A stretch of DNA of 64,000 nucleotides from Arthrobacter sp. MYb23 (GCF_002979775.1 NZ_PCPR01000021.1:35343-99342); one strand, 5' to 3'. Positions 16,047 through 24,899 are shown, numbered from the stretch's first letter. Numbers and translations: made by a program. Notes: generated by a model not told the origin, from the letters alone.

Positions 16047-16847
16047 GCCTCGACGTTCTGGCTGATGGCGAGTACTCCGCCGCTGGGATCGGCCAGCACG
16101 GCATTACGGAAGCCCGGGGCGTCTGTGGGTGGCATCAGCAGCGAACCGCCGAGTTCCACCACTCGGCGGGACACAGCAACGGCATCGGACACCTGAACGT
16201 TGACAGCCCAGTGGGGCGGCACGCCTGCGCCGGGGCTGGCCAACGTCGCTACGGCAACCACGTCATCCGGCAGGGTTGGATGATTTGCCCGCCGGGTGCT
16301 GCCGGCCAGTCGCCACAGTCCCACGCCTGCGCCGGGCGCCATCTCAAGCCGCCACCCAAAAACCGTTGAGTAGAACTTCTCTGCGCTGGCCATATCCGGG
16401 GTGTGCAGGGCACTCATCTGCCAAGCACCAGGCGAATCGACGATCTCCGCCACGGTGGGGGCAGCGCCTTCACGTATTCCGAAAGGCGCCCCACTGGGAT
16501 CGGCAAACAGTGCTGAACGCTCGCCTTTGCCCCCCTCTCGGAACGCCAGCGTCTGTAGGGCCAACGAGAAGCCTTCCGCCGCCCTCCGCGATGAGAGCCG
16601 CCGATTCGTCGAGGTCCGCCACGAGGAAGTATGTGGCCCACCCGCCGCGGTCAAGCATGGGCGGGGCCTGCCCCACTCCAGCCACGCGTCGTCCGTCGAG
16701 CCGGGCAACGCGGTAATCAGCGGGTGACGCGTCCTCGAACGTCCACCCGAACAACGAGCCGTAGAACATTGCGGCTTTCCCGACGTCGGGCTGCAGTGAC
16801 TCGACCCAGCAGGGCGCCCCTACGGGGTAGCTTGGCGCATCAGTCAT
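16043..16847 (-). pseudogene. two-domain VOC (glyoxalase-fold) gene broken by a frameshift
   Basis: Two overlapping frames together make one double-VOC protein of about 267 residues. The N-terminal VOC half starts at ATG 16847 (GGAGG site upstream; MTDAPSYPVGAPCWVES) and runs in one frame as far as GPTDAGVPRGG. The C-terminal half continues in another frame from GKGERSALFADPSGAPFG to the stop at 16043. The switch falls at a run of six C (16530-16535); removing one base restores a continuous protein. It is either a genuine pseudogene or a homopolymer sequencing error. It is paralogous to the intact VOC gene at 17878-18660 and divergent from the PaaX gene. Confidence 0.8.
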
Positions 16848-16971
16848 GGTGGGGACCTCCAAGGAATAAGTGCCGGGATGCCGCTCAGCCTACGCCGGGC
16901 ACAGAGGATCCCGCACCTATGATGAACTGGACTGGCGCCTGATGTGCGGCGCGGAAATGAGGACCCTTTCG

Positions 16972-17856
16972 ATGTTCGCCGTCCCGGCACCCCCAGTGCG
17001 CCACCAGCAGCTGCTCGTCACGATTTTCGGCCTGTACGGCCGGAACGCGGGCGATGCATTGCCGGTTTCGGCGCTGATTTCCATGCTGGGTTCACTGGGA
17101 TACGACGCCCCCGGCGTGAGGTCGTCAGTGTCCAGGCTCAAAGCCAAGGGTGTGCTGAAGAGCGTCCGTGAGGGCGGAATCGCCAAGTACAAGATTTCCG
17201 AATCTGTCAGCGATGTGTTCCGTGAAGGCGACCGGAGGATCTTCGCTCCGGAACAGCCTGCGCCTGTGGACACGTGGGTGCTGGCGGTATTCTCCGTGCC
17301 GGAATCGATGCGTAACCGCAGGCACCAGTTGCGTTCCGCTCTTTCCGGGCTGGGATTTGGTTCGGTGGCCAGCGGTGTCTGGATCGCGCCGGCACACAAG
17401 CTGGAGCAGGCCCGGGAACTGTTGACGGCGAGTGGACTGATCGAGTTCGTGGACCTGTTCCGCAGCGATTACGTTTTTGACGGCCCCATGAGACCCAAAA
17501 TCTCCGAATGGTGGGACCTCAAGGAACTCGATGAGCAGTTCACCGAGTTCCTTGAGCTGTACCAGGGCGCTGGGCAGCAGTGGACCGAACGGGTGGGCGA
17601 AGATCCGGATGTTGCCTTGGCCGAGTCCACGGAAGAGCTGCGGCGTGACGCTTTCCGCTACTACATTCCGATGCTCACCATGTGGCGCCGGTTCCCCTAC
17701 CGGGACCCGAACCTGCCAACCGATTACCTTCCACCCGAGTGGCATGGTCCCGAGGTGCGCAGGACGTTCCAGGCGGTTCATCGCCTGGCGTCACCCCTGG
17801 CCGCTGCACATGCGCACGAGGTCATTGCAGAGGCCTTGGATCCGGCCGTAGCCTGA
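16972..17856 (+). CDS. PaaX-family transcriptional regulator
   Basis: A 294-residue PaaX-like repressor. It has an N-terminal winged helix (LVTIFGLYGRN..VSALISMLGSLGYDAPGVRSSVSRLKAKGVL), the middle domain with WVLAVFSVPESMRNRRHQLRSALSGLGFG and the C-terminal helical region WRRFPYRDPNLPTDYLPPEW. PaaX proteins sense aryl-CoA esters such as phenylacetyl-CoA. The start at 16972 is chosen for a GAGGA site 8 bases upstream; 16957 and 16942 are alternatives. Location beside an aryl-CoA operon makes regulation by that pathway's CoA ester plausible. It is convergent with the intact VOC gene, 21 bases apart. Confidence 0.85.
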   Translation: MFAVPAPPVRHQQLLVTIFGLYGRNAGDALPVSALISMLGSLGYDAPGVRSSVSRLKAKGVLKSVREGGIAKYKISESVSDVFREGDRRIFAPEQPAPVDTWVLAVFSVPESMRNRRHQLRSALSGLGFGSVASGVWIAPAHKLEQARELLTASGLIEFVDLFRSDYVFDGPMRPKISEWWDLKELDEQFTEFLELYQGAGQQWTERVGEDPDVALAESTEELRRDAFRYYIPMLTMWRRFPYRDPNLPTDYLPPEWHGPEVRRTFQAVHRLASPLAAAHAHEVIAEALDPAVA

Positions 17857-17877
17857 CCCGTCGCCTGATGTTCCCGG

Positions 17878-18660
17878 CTATTCGCTGGTTCGGGGTGCGT
17901 CGATGATGCCGAAAATTTCGCCTTGCGGAGCCTGGACAAGTGCCATGCGTCCCATCGGACTTTCAGCAACAGGCCTCAGGAGGGTGGCGCCAAGCTCCAA
18001 CGCCCGCGTGGCAGTGCCGTCCACGTAGTCGCTGGCGAACCACGTCATCCAGTGGCCGGGCGTGTGCTCGGAGAGGTCGGTGTCGTGGTGGACGCCGCCC
18101 ACCTCGCGGCCGTCCAGTGGCCTCCGGATGGTGGAGTAGACCAGACCTTCTTCCGTGACGTCCTGGTAGCTGACATCGAAGACCTCGGCGTAGAAGGTGC
18201 GCGCCGCGGCGTAGTCCCTGGTGTGGAGTTCATTCCAGCAGAGGGCGCCGTGCTCGTTGACGCGTTCCGCCCCAATGTGGCTGCCGGCTTGCCACACCCC
18301 AAAGACCCCGCCGACGGAATCAACCGCCAACGCCATGCGGCCGGAGTCCATGACGTCGAACGGGGGCGCCATCAGCTGTCCGCCGGCAGCAACTACCTTC
18401 TTGGACGTAACGTCCACATCGTCTGAAGCCAGGAACGTGGTCCAGACGGTGGGCATTCCCGGATCCTGTTTGGGGCCCAGCCCCGCAACGGCACGCCCGC
18501 CGACGTGCGCCAGGAGGTATTCCCCGGAATCCTGGCCGCCGGATACGAACTCCCAGCCGAAGAGATCCGAGTAGAAAGCCTTGGCGGCCTTGAGGTCGTC
18601 GACACCCAGGTCCACCCACATTGGTGTTGCTGCAGGCCAGTTAGAGATTTTGGTGGACAC
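17878..18660 (-). CDS. two-domain VOC-family protein
   Basis: A 260-residue protein made of two glyoxalase/bleomycin-resistance/dioxygenase-fold modules (about 10-125 and 138-255), of the Cfp30B-like kind. Each half shows the pattern D..AAK.FYSDLFGWEF and W.ELHTRDYAAARTFYAEVF. GTG 18660 (a GAGGA site 4 bases upstream) gives the N-terminus VSTKISNWPAATPMWVDL; the longer reading to 18741 passes through a strong hairpin and is rejected. The function of these double-VOC proteins is not established. The paralogue at 16043-16847 is frameshifted, so this may be the only working copy. Confidence 0.8.
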   Translation of the reverse strand: MSTKISNWPAATPMWVDLGVDDLKAAKAFYSDLFGWEFVSGGQDSGEYLLAHVGGRAVAGLGPKQDPGMPTVWTTFLASDDVDVTSKKVVAAGGQLMAPPFDVMDSGRMALAVDSVGGVFGVWQAGSHIGAERVNEHGALCWNELHTRDYAAARTFYAEVFDVSYQDVTEEGLVYSTIRRPLDGREVGGVHHDTDLSEHTPGHWMTWFASDYVDGTATRALELGATLLRPVAESPMGRMALVQAPQGEIFGIIDAPRTSE

Positions 18661-18693
18661 GGGACTCCTCGGGTTCGGGGCTCTAAGGGGCAG

Positions 18694-18737
18694 CTGCCTC
18701 CCCGGATGCCCCATGCGCGGGGCATCCGAGGAGGCAG
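18694..18737. repeat. 19-bp hairpin upstream of the VOC gene
   Basis: CTGCCTCCCCGGATGCCCC (18694-18712) and GGGGCATCCGAGGAGGCAG (18719-18737) are inverted copies with 18 of 19 matches around a 6-base loop (ATGCGC). It begins 34 bases upstream of the VOC GTG start (18660, minus strand) and lies well downstream of the F420-reductase-like gene, which has its own terminator. No T-run follows on either strand. It may be a leader hairpin or a dispersed palindrome. Confidence 0.65.
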
Positions 18738-18823
18738 CCATCCATAAAGTGCGGTCCGGACCCGATTCGTGACACGGTTTCCCACCAGAAATTGGAAGCG
18801 CTCCGCTTTACGGAAAGAACCTC

Positions 18824-18866
18824 CCAAAAAGGACGGCGGGCAAGCGTAAGCCGCTTGCCCGCCGTC
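18824..18866 (-). terminator. Rho-independent terminator of the F420-reductase-like gene
   Basis: A perfect 15-bp stem, GACGGCGGGCAAGCG (18832-18846) with CGCTTGCCCGCCGTC (18852-18866), and a 5-base loop. On the minus strand it is followed by CTTTTTGGG (18824-18831). It lies just after the stop of the gene ending at 18879. Confidence 0.88.
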
Positions 18867-18878
18867 GTGCGTTGTGGT

Positions 18879-19520
18879 TTAGACGGTGCGCGGAGCCTTG
18901 GCGAGGTTGTCCCGCAATTCCTCGGCGTTCTGGCGGATGACGTAGGCGGGACGGTCGCGCTCCACGCGCCAGCTGTCCTCGAGCGGGCCGATGTTGACGG
19001 TGTCGAAGCCGAACTCGTCGTACAGCTTGGTGACCAGGTCCGCGGCTTCGGGGAAGTCGCTCGCGGTGGCAAGTGCACGGCGGTTTGGGGTGCCGGCGGG
19101 TGTGCCGTCCGTGGTGATGTCCTTGGCGAAGATGTGGTTGAAGCCCTTGGCTACCTTGGAGGTGGGCAGATGCTTCTGGAGGAGCCCGGACGTGGTTGCC
19201 TCGCCGTTGTCCAGCGCGGGAATGCGGCCGTCGCGCTCCCAGTAGTAGTTGTTGGTGTCGATGACGATCTTGCCTTCAAGCGGCTCCGTGGGGATGCCCT
19301 GGTAGTTCTTCAGGGGAACGGTCACGACGGCGAAATCGCCCGCCGCTGCTGCCTCGACTGCCGTGGCCGCCCGGGCACGCGGCCCAAGTTCCGTGACCAG
19401 CTCACTGAGGGTTTCGGGTCCCCGTGAGTTGCTGATGACGACGTCGTAGCCCAGTTCGACGGCCTTTCGTGCGACCTGGCTGCCAATATGTCCTGCACCG
19501 ATAATTCCGATTGTTGTCAT
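18879..19520 (-). CDS. NADPH-dependent F420 reductase-like protein
   Basis: A 213-residue NAD(P)-binding protein of the F420-dependent NADP oxidoreductase family (also called NADP oxidoreductase, coenzyme F420-dependent). The N-terminus MTTIGIIGAGHIGSQVARKAV shows the GxGxxG fold, followed by GKIVIDTNNYYWERDG and KVAKGFNHIFAKDI. The ATG at 19520 starts the protein exactly at this fold; the longer open frame to 19952 covers the divergent gene's region and is spurious. Whether F420 is really used cannot be told. Some members act on other substrates. Confidence 0.8.
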   Translation of the reverse strand: MTTIGIIGAGHIGSQVARKAVELGYDVVISNSRGPETLSELVTELGPRARAATAVEAAAAGDFAVVTVPLKNYQGIPTEPLEGKIVIDTNNYYWERDGRIPALDNGEATTSGLLQKHLPTSKVAKGFNHIFAKDITTDGTPAGTPNRRALATASDFPEAADLVTKLYDEFGFDTVNIGPLEDSWRVERDRPAYVIRQNAEELRDNLAKAPRTV

Positions 19521-19602
19521 GCCAGTGCCAACAACAAGTTGCAGACGCCTATTTCCCGCGTTACGTAATATGTCCAAAAGGATTATACTAAGGAGTCTTA
19601 CT

Positions 19603-19941
19603 ATGCCGATTGGCATCGAAGACGAGGAGGTAGCGATGGCCGGGCATTTGGAACTGGTTGAAACGCCTGATGGGGAATTTCGTATTTTGATGGTGGACGG
19701 CGATGACGTGCTGATGGGACTCTCCAAGCAGTTTTCGTCCATGGATGAGGCTGTTGAGGGAGTCGCAGCCATCAGGGAAGTTGCAGGGACGGGGCTTCTT
19801 CGCCCGGCTTCGGCTGAACGGTATGCCGTTCTGATGTTGGAGGAACCTGTGATCGACTCTGCGCTGGCTGCGCAGGGCGAGCAGGCCCAAGCGCGAGTAC
19901 AGGCCCAAGCCCAACCAAAGGTGGTCAACTGTGGCAGCTGA
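19603..19941 (+). CDS. small protein with a YegP/DUF1508-like domain
   Basis: A 112-residue protein. The region HLELVETPDGEFRILMVDGDD followed by AVEGVAAIREVAG (about residues 15-65) resembles the DUF1508/YegP repeat, of unknown function. The C-terminus is rich in Ala/Gln (AQARVQAQAQ). AAGGAG lies 7 bases before ATG 19603; a second good site (GAGGAGGT) serves the alternative start at 19636. It overlaps the HAD gene by 11 bases, suggesting coupled translation, and is divergent from the F420-reductase-like gene. Confidence 0.65.
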   Translation: MPIGIEDEEVAMAGHLELVETPDGEFRILMVDGDDVLMGLSKQFSSMDEAVEGVAAIREVAGTGLLRPASAERYAVLMLEEPVIDSALAAQGEQAQARVQAQAQPKVVNCGS

Positions 19942-20635
19942 TTCAACATCACAAAAGAAGCGCGGAGTCCTCTTTGACGTGGACGGGACGCTCATCGACT
20001 CCAGTTACTTCCACGCCTTGGCGTGGTGGCAGGCGTTCCGACGCGAAGGACTGGACATCGAAATGTCCGCCATCCACCGGCGCGTCGGCATGGGCGGCGA
20101 CAAACTGATCGAAAGCCTGGTCCCTGACTGCCCGGAGGGCATGCAGGAAGAACTGAAGTCCGCACACGGCGCCGTATTCTCAACGTTCTGGCCCACGCTG
20201 CGGCCTTTCGAATCAGTCCAGGACCTCCTGGCTGCCTGCTCCCATGCCGGACTGGCCGTGGGGCTGGCATCATCAGCTCAGGACCGCGACCTGGAGGTGA
20301 GCCGCCACATCCTGGATGCCGGTTCCTCCATCGACGCATGGACCAGTTCCAACGATGCCAAGGAGAGCAAACCCGCTCCGGACATCCTGCTTGCCTGCCT
20401 GGACAAGCTTGGACTCACACCGGAGGGCGCCGTCTTTGTTGGCGATGCAGTCTGGGACGTGAAGGCCGGCGCCGCTATTGGCGTGCCCGTCATTGCCCTC
20501 ACCTGCGGTGGAATCAGTGAAGCCGAACTGCGCGACGCAGGTGCCGCGGAAGTCTATGACAACCCACGGCACCTGTTGGAGCACCTGGAAGCCAGCATCA
20601 TCGGCAAGCTGATGACGGGGGAGCGGGACGCCTAA
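19931..20635 (+). CDS. HAD-family hydrolase (phosphoglycolate phosphatase-like)
   Basis: A 234-residue haloacid-dehalogenase-fold phosphatase with subclass I cap. Motif I is FDVDGTLID (Asp16 nucleophile, Asp18), motif II is LASSAQDRD, motif III is SKPAPDI and motif IV is GDAVWDVKAG. The substrate is unknown; the closest pattern is Gph/beta-phosphoglucomutase-like. The GTG start at 19931 falls inside the 3' end of the YegP-like gene. It is convergent with the secreted-protein gene at 20676. Confidence 0.85.
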   Translation: MAADSTSQKKRGVLFDVDGTLIDSSYFHALAWWQAFRREGLDIEMSAIHRRVGMGGDKLIESLVPDCPEGMQEELKSAHGAVFSTFWPTLRPFESVQDLLAACSHAGLAVGLASSAQDRDLEVSRHILDAGSSIDAWTSSNDAKESKPAPDILLACLDKLGLTPEGAVFVGDAVWDVKAGAAIGVPVIALTCGGISEAELRDAGAAEVYDNPRHLLEHLEASIIGKLMTGERDA

Positions 20636-20675
20636 CGTCCATCCGGGCGCCGGACGTGGCGTCCAGCGGGCGCAT

Positions 20676-21059
20676 CTAGCGCGGCTCGTCGCTGATGCCC
20701 TTGTCCCGCCCGCGCCGGTTCCGCAGGGTCCAAATGATCAGTGCGATGATGATGACCGCCGCGACTCCCGCCAGAACCCAAGGCACGACGTCGGTGCGAG
20801 TCTGTTCTTGCTGCTCGGTCTCGCTGGTGCCTGGATTGGCCGGCCCCGTGCCGGCGGGATTTGAGACGTCGGTGGTCGGCTCTGCTGTGGGTGTCGCCGT
20901 AGACGGTCCGGAGGGGTTGCTGGGTTCGGGTGATGGGGTGCTGGTGGCGGCTACGCTGCCCTGCGTCACCACGGCTGCGTTCGCTGCAACGGTGGTGGAG
21001 AGTGAAGTCCCGGCTAAAAGGGTCACAGCAAGGGTGGTCATGGCCAATCTGCGAAGCAT
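20676..21059 (-). CDS. small surface protein: signal peptide, Pro/Ser/Thr linker, C-terminal membrane anchor
   Basis: 127 residues. Residues 1-29 form a signal peptide ending near VAANAA. Residues 35-85 are a Pro/Ser/Thr-rich extended stretch (STPSPEPSNPSG..), residues 90-112 a transmembrane helix (VPWVLAGVAAVIIIALIIW) and the end a basic tail. It looks like a membrane-anchored extracellular stalk with no folded domain. No function is recognisable. AGGAGG stands upstream of the ATG, and the 125 bases before it are AT-richer than the surroundings, as expected for a promoter. Confidence 0.75.
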   Translation of the reverse strand: MLRRLAMTTLAVTLLAGTSLSTTVAANAAVVTQGSVAATSTPSPEPSNPSGPSTATPTAEPTTDVSNPAGTGPANPGTSETEQQEQTRTDVVPWVLAGVAAVIIIALIIWTLRNRRGRDKGISDEPR

Positions 21060-21142
21060 GGTTCCTCCTGGTTATTAGCATGATTTCTCACATAGTAAGC
21101 ATACTGATCAACCGGAATTATGGATGCTGTTTGGCCGGTGCC

Positions 21143-21173
21143 GCCGGCCGCTTGTAGGCGTGGCAAGCGGCAC
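21143..21173 (-). terminator. possible terminator after the FMN reductase gene
   Basis: A short stem (CCGCTTG / CAAGCGG with an 11-base loop) stands 15 to 40 bases beyond the stop of the minus-strand gene ending at 21185. No clear T-run follows, so this is tentative. Confidence 0.35.
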
Positions 21174-21184
21174 CCGACGAAGCG

Positions 21185-21796
21185 TTACCGCGTGAGCTTG
21201 GCGGAATCCGGTTCCGGATCGCCGATGTGGCCAGGCGCGTTGGCCGCGAGGACACGCTGTACAAACGCGCTGTATTCCTCCATGTAGTGCCGCAGAAGCC
21301 CGGCCGTTCCTTCGTCCTTAACTGAACCGTCGTCGTCGTACGCGTCTGCGACGAAGCGGATGTAAGCCTCAGGTGCATTCAGCTGCGGCGCGTCCAGGAA
21401 GCTCAACACGCTGCGCATGGACGACTGCATCACGGCCGTTCCGATGCCACCTGGCGATGCGCCGATGATTCCGGTGGGCTTGCGCGCGAATGAATTGGTG
21501 CCCCACGGGCGTGAACCCCAGTCGATGGCATTCTTCAAGGCGCCCGGAATGGAGCGGTTGTACTCGGGGGAGATGAACAGGATGCCGTCCGACGCGGCGA
21601 TGGCATCCTTCAAATCCCGCCCAGCCGGTGGGAAATCGGCGTCGTAATCCGAGCTGTACAAGGGAAGGTCTTTGATGGCGATCTCATGGAACTCAAGTTC
21701 CGGCGGCGCCACACTGATGAGGGCCTTGGAGAGGACCCGGTTGATGGAATTGCTTGCCAGGCTTCCGACGAAGTAACCGATTTTGAAGGTGTCCAT
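21185..21796 (-). CDS. NADPH-dependent FMN reductase
   Basis: A 203-residue flavodoxin-like oxidoreductase. MDTFKIGYFVGSLASNSINRVL carries the FMN phosphate loop, DGILFISPEYNRSIPGALKNAIDW is the family signature and GASPGGIGTAVMQ follows it. Such proteins reduce quinones, chromate or azo dyes, or supply FMNH2. ATG 21796 has AAAGGAA upstream; the extension to 21820 lacks one. It is divergent from pntA over about 185 bases. Confidence 0.85.
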   Translation of the reverse strand: MDTFKIGYFVGSLASNSINRVLSKALISVAPPELEFHEIAIKDLPLYSSDYDADFPPAGRDLKDAIAASDGILFISPEYNRSIPGALKNAIDWGSRPWGTNSFARKPTGIIGASPGGIGTAVMQSSMRSVLSFLDAPQLNAPEAYIRFVADAYDDDGSVKDEGTAGLLRHYMEEYSAFVQRVLAANAPGHIGDPEPDSAKLTR

Positions 21797-21982
21797 AGTG
21801 GCGTTCCTTTCCGACGGCACGGCCGGAACCGGCTCGTCGACGGTGTGGTTGCTGGTTGGTCCCAGCTTCCACCGACCCTAGTGGACTTATGCACATAGCG
21901 CAGCCCCTACTCCCGCCCGGCCCCTCGCAGTCATAGACTCATGCCAACTGAGTTCTGGAGGGTTCCGGAAAAGGGGTGGCGG

Positions 21983-23179
21983 GTGAAGGCAGGCATAGCG
22001 CGCGAGGCGCTCGACGGTGAGCGACGTGTTGCCGCAACGCCGGAAACGGTGAAGCAACTGGTGGGGCTGGGACTAGAGGTTGAGCTGGAGTCCGGGGCCG
22101 GCCTGGCTTCAGGCCATAGCGACGATGATTATCGGCAGGCAGGCGCCTCCGTAGTACAGTCCCTGGACCTCGGGACCCTGGATGTTTACTGCCACGTGCG
22201 CCCCATGGAGCCGTCGACGGCGGCAGCTCTCCGCCGGGGTTCGGTCACCGTCGGCCTGGGGTCGCCGTCCTCGGAGCTGCCCACTGTGCGGGCGCTCGCC
22301 GCCAGCGGTATTACCTCTTTTGCCTTGGAACTGGTTCCACGAATATCCCGCGCCCAGTCCATGGATGCGCTCACCTCGCAGGCCCTGGTGGCAGGGTATC
22401 GCTGTGTGCTTGAGGCCGCCACGCGGTTGCCCCGGTTCTTCCCGCTGTACATGACGGCAGCGGGGACCATTCCACCCGCCCGTGTGCTGGTGCTCGGGGC
22501 CGGGGTGGCCGGCCTGCAGGCTATTGGAACTGCCAAAAGGCTCGGCGCCCGGGTCTCCGCCAACGACATCCGCCCGGCCTCGGCGGACGAAGTCGCATCC
22601 ATGGGCGGAACGTTCATCAAGCTGGACCTGGAAACCGCAGAAGCATCCGGAGGATATGCCAGGGAGCTTAGTGCTGACCGGGGTGCCCTGCAGCGGGCCC
22701 TTTTGGCGCCGCACGTAGCTCAGGCCGACGTCCTGATTACCACTGCTGCCGTACCTGGACGGCGCGCCCCGCTTTTGGTGACGCGCCAGATGGTCCAGGG
22801 GATGCGGCCGGGATCCGTGGTGGTGGATCTGGCAGCCGAATCCGGCGGGAACGTTGAAGGAAGCATCCCCGGCCAGGACATCCCCATCCCTACGGGCGAC
22901 GGCCAAGGCACAGTGACACTCGTGGGCATCAAGGATGCGGCGTCGGCGATGCCCGCTGATGCCTCGCGGCTGTTCGCAAAGAACGTGGCCAACCTCCTGG
23001 CCCTCGTGACTCGGGACGGCGCGGTGTCCCCGGACTTCTCGGATGAAGTGGTGGCCGGAACATGCCTGACCCACGACGGCCACGTCCGGCACGCACCCAC
23101 TGCGGAAGCACTTGCGGCGCTCGCAGGGGAGACTGCGAATCCTGGCAGCGACCGGCCTGGCAGTGAAGGAGCGCGCTGA
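21983..23179 (+). CDS. pntA: NAD(P) transhydrogenase alpha subunit, part 1 (NAD-binding domain I)
   Basis: 398 residues forming the soluble NAD(H)-binding domain of the proton-translocating transhydrogenase, which exchanges hydride between NADH and NADP+ using the proton gradient. The start VKAGIAREALDGERRVAATPETV matches the family, which supports GTG 21983 (AAGGGG upstream) over ATG 21941. The nucleotide fold VLVLGAGVAGLQAIG is near residues 169-183. Domain I is a separate protein here, as in Rhodospirillum and many actinobacteria. It overlaps the next gene by one base. Confidence 0.9.
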   Translation: MKAGIAREALDGERRVAATPETVKQLVGLGLEVELESGAGLASGHSDDDYRQAGASVVQSLDLGTLDVYCHVRPMEPSTAAALRRGSVTVGLGSPSSELPTVRALAASGITSFALELVPRISRAQSMDALTSQALVAGYRCVLEAATRLPRFFPLYMTAAGTIPPARVLVLGAGVAGLQAIGTAKRLGARVSANDIRPASADEVASMGGTFIKLDLETAEASGGYARELSADRGALQRALLAPHVAQADVLITTAAVPGRRAPLLVTRQMVQGMRPGSVVVDLAAESGGNVEGSIPGQDIPIPTGDGQGTVTLVGIKDAASAMPADASRLFAKNVANLLALVTRDGAVSPDFSDEVVAGTCLTHDGHVRHAPTAEALAALAGETANPGSDRPGSEGAR

Positions 23180-23529
23180 TGGATGGCATGAGTTTGCTGA
23201 CGATCACTGTCTTGGCGGTGTTCGTGGGTTTTGAAGTCGTTTCCAAGGTCTCCAGCACCTTGCATACGCCGCTCATGTCAGGCGCCAACGCGATCCACGG
23301 CATCATTCTGGTGGGCGCCATCATCGTCGCAGGGCAGGCTGCCGACCCTTGGGTGTTGGTGGTGGCACTGCTGGCGGTTGTCCTTGCCACGGCCAACCTC
23401 GTGGGCGGTTTCGTGGTGACCGACCGGATGCTGGAGATGTTCCGCGGACGGCAACGGCCGCCGTCGAACGCTGTTGTTCCTGAAGATCGCGGCTCCGTGG
23501 AGCCGGTCAAGAAGGAGGGCCGGCAATGA
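23179..23529 (+). CDS. pntAB: NAD(P) transhydrogenase alpha subunit, part 2 (membrane part)
   Basis: 116 residues with three to four hydrophobic helices (LLTITVLAVFVGFEVVSKVS, HGIILVGAIIVAG, VLVVALLAVVLATANLVGGF) and a basic, hydrophilic tail. It is the short membrane subunit of a three-subunit transhydrogenase. TPLMSGANAIHGI is the conserved family stretch. Its stop overlaps the pntB start by 4 bases. Confidence 0.9.
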   Translation: MDGMSLLTITVLAVFVGFEVVSKVSSTLHTPLMSGANAIHGIILVGAIIVAGQAADPWVLVVALLAVVLATANLVGGFVVTDRMLEMFRGRQRPPSNAVVPEDRGSVEPVKKEGRQ

Positions 23530-24899
23530 CGCTTCTCAATCCCACCTGGACGGCGCTTCTGTACCTCGCCGCGGCGGCCTGCTTCATCCTCGCCCTGAAG
23601 GGCCTGAATTCGCCACGGACTGCCCGGCGGGGGAACCTGATTGGGGCATTTGGTGCCCTGCTGGCTGTGGTGACGGTGTTTGTCTCCGTGAAACTGGACA
23701 ACATTCCTTGGATTCTTGGGGCCATAGCTGTGGGATCGGGCGTCGCTGCGCCGGTGGCCCGCCGGGTGCAAATGACGCAGATGCCCCAGCTCGTGGCCCT
23801 CTTCAACGGTGTGGGCGGTGGCGCTGCGGCCCTCGTGGCGTTGCTGGAACTCTCTCATACGGGTGATCCGTGGGTTCGCCTGGCCATCGTCTTCACGCTG
23901 CTGGTGGGTGCGGTGTCCTTCGCCGGGTCCGGGGTAACTTTCGCCAAACTTCAAGGGCTCATGACTACCCGGCCCGTGACGTTCCCCGGGCTGCCAGCCC
24001 TGATGGCCGTGGTGCTGCTGGCCGCCGTGGGCGCCGGGGTGGTGGTGATCCTGAACGGCTCCTTGGTATTGGCACTGGTCCTGCTGCTTTTGGGTCTTGC
24101 TGCCGGAATCCTGTTGGTGCTCCCCGTGGGTGGCGCTGATGTACCGATTGTCATTTCGCTCCTGAATGCCTTCACTGGCCTGGCCGTCGCGGCATCCGGA
24201 CTGGTGCTGGGCAATGTCCTCCTGGTGGTGGCCGGCACGCTGGTGGGGGCTTCGGGCACCATCCTGACCCGGGCCATGGCTGCCGCGATGGGACGCAGCG
24301 TCGCGGGCATCATGTTCGGGGCCTTCAAGGGTGGATCCACCGCGGGCTCGACTGCCGTGAGCGAGCGGCCCGTACGATCCTCCAGCGCGGAAGACGTGGC
24401 AGTGTTACTCGGCTATGCGCAGCGGGTGATCATCGTTCCGGGATACGGCCTCGCCGTCGCCCAGGGTCAGCACACTGCCGCTGAGCTTGCCTTGGCCCTG
24501 GAAGCACGGGGAATTGAGGTTGACTTTGCTATCCATCCTGTGGCCGGCCGCATGCCGGGCCATATGAACGTGCTCCTTGCGGAGGCCAATGTGCCGTATG
24601 AGTCCTTGAAGGAGATGAGCGACATCAACTCCGAGTTCAAGACCACCGATGTGGCCCTGGTGGTGGGCGCCAATGATGTTGTGAACCCCGCGGCCAAGAC
24701 CACCTCCGGGTCGCCGATCTACGGAATGCCCATTTTGGAAGTCGCTGACGCCCGGCAGGTAGTGTTCCTCAAGCGTTCCATGCGCCCCGGGTTTGCCGGT
24801 ATAGAGAACGAACTGTTGTATGAGCCCCAAACCACCCTGCTATTTGGTGATGCAAAAGACTCCTTGACCAAGGTCCTGGGGGCGGTGAAGGCGCTCTAG
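23526..24899 (+). CDS. pntB: NAD(P) transhydrogenase beta subunit
   Basis: 457 residues: an N-terminal membrane domain of about eight helices (1-265) and a C-terminal NADP(H)-binding domain with VIIVPGYGLAVAQGQH, IHPVAGRMPGHMNVLLAEA and GANDVVNPAA. It completes the proton-pumping transhydrogenase together with the two preceding genes. GAAGGAGG lies upstream of ATG 23526. No clear terminator follows. Confidence 0.92.
   Translation: MTLLNPTWTALLYLAAAACFILALKGLNSPRTARRGNLIGAFGALLAVVTVFVSVKLDNIPWILGAIAVGSGVAAPVARRVQMTQMPQLVALFNGVGGGAAALVALLELSHTGDPWVRLAIVFTLLVGAVSFAGSGVTFAKLQGLMTTRPVTFPGLPALMAVVLLAAVGAGVVVILNGSLVLALVLLLLGLAAGILLVLPVGGADVPIVISLLNAFTGLAVAASGLVLGNVLLVVAGTLVGASGTILTRAMAAAMGRSVAGIMFGAFKGGSTAGSTAVSERPVRSSSAEDVAVLLGYAQRVIIVPGYGLAVAQGQHTAAELALALEARGIEVDFAIHPVAGRMPGHMNVLLAEANVPYESLKEMSDINSEFKTTDVALVVGANDVVNPAAKTTSGSPIYGMPILEVADARQVVFLKRSMRPGFAGIENELLYEPQTTLLFGDAKDSLTKVLGAVKAL

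Noticed and set aside
18879..19952. A 357-residue version of the F420-reductase-like protein
   Set aside because: The extra N-terminal 144 residues lie opposite the YegP-like gene and have no homologous pattern; the dinucleotide fold begins exactly at ATG 19520.
21938..21982. ATG 21941 as the start of pntA and a third copy of the CCAACTGAGT palindrome end
   Set aside because: No ribosome site precedes that ATG, and the CCAACTGAGT match lacks an inverted partner within 66 bases, so it is chance similarity.
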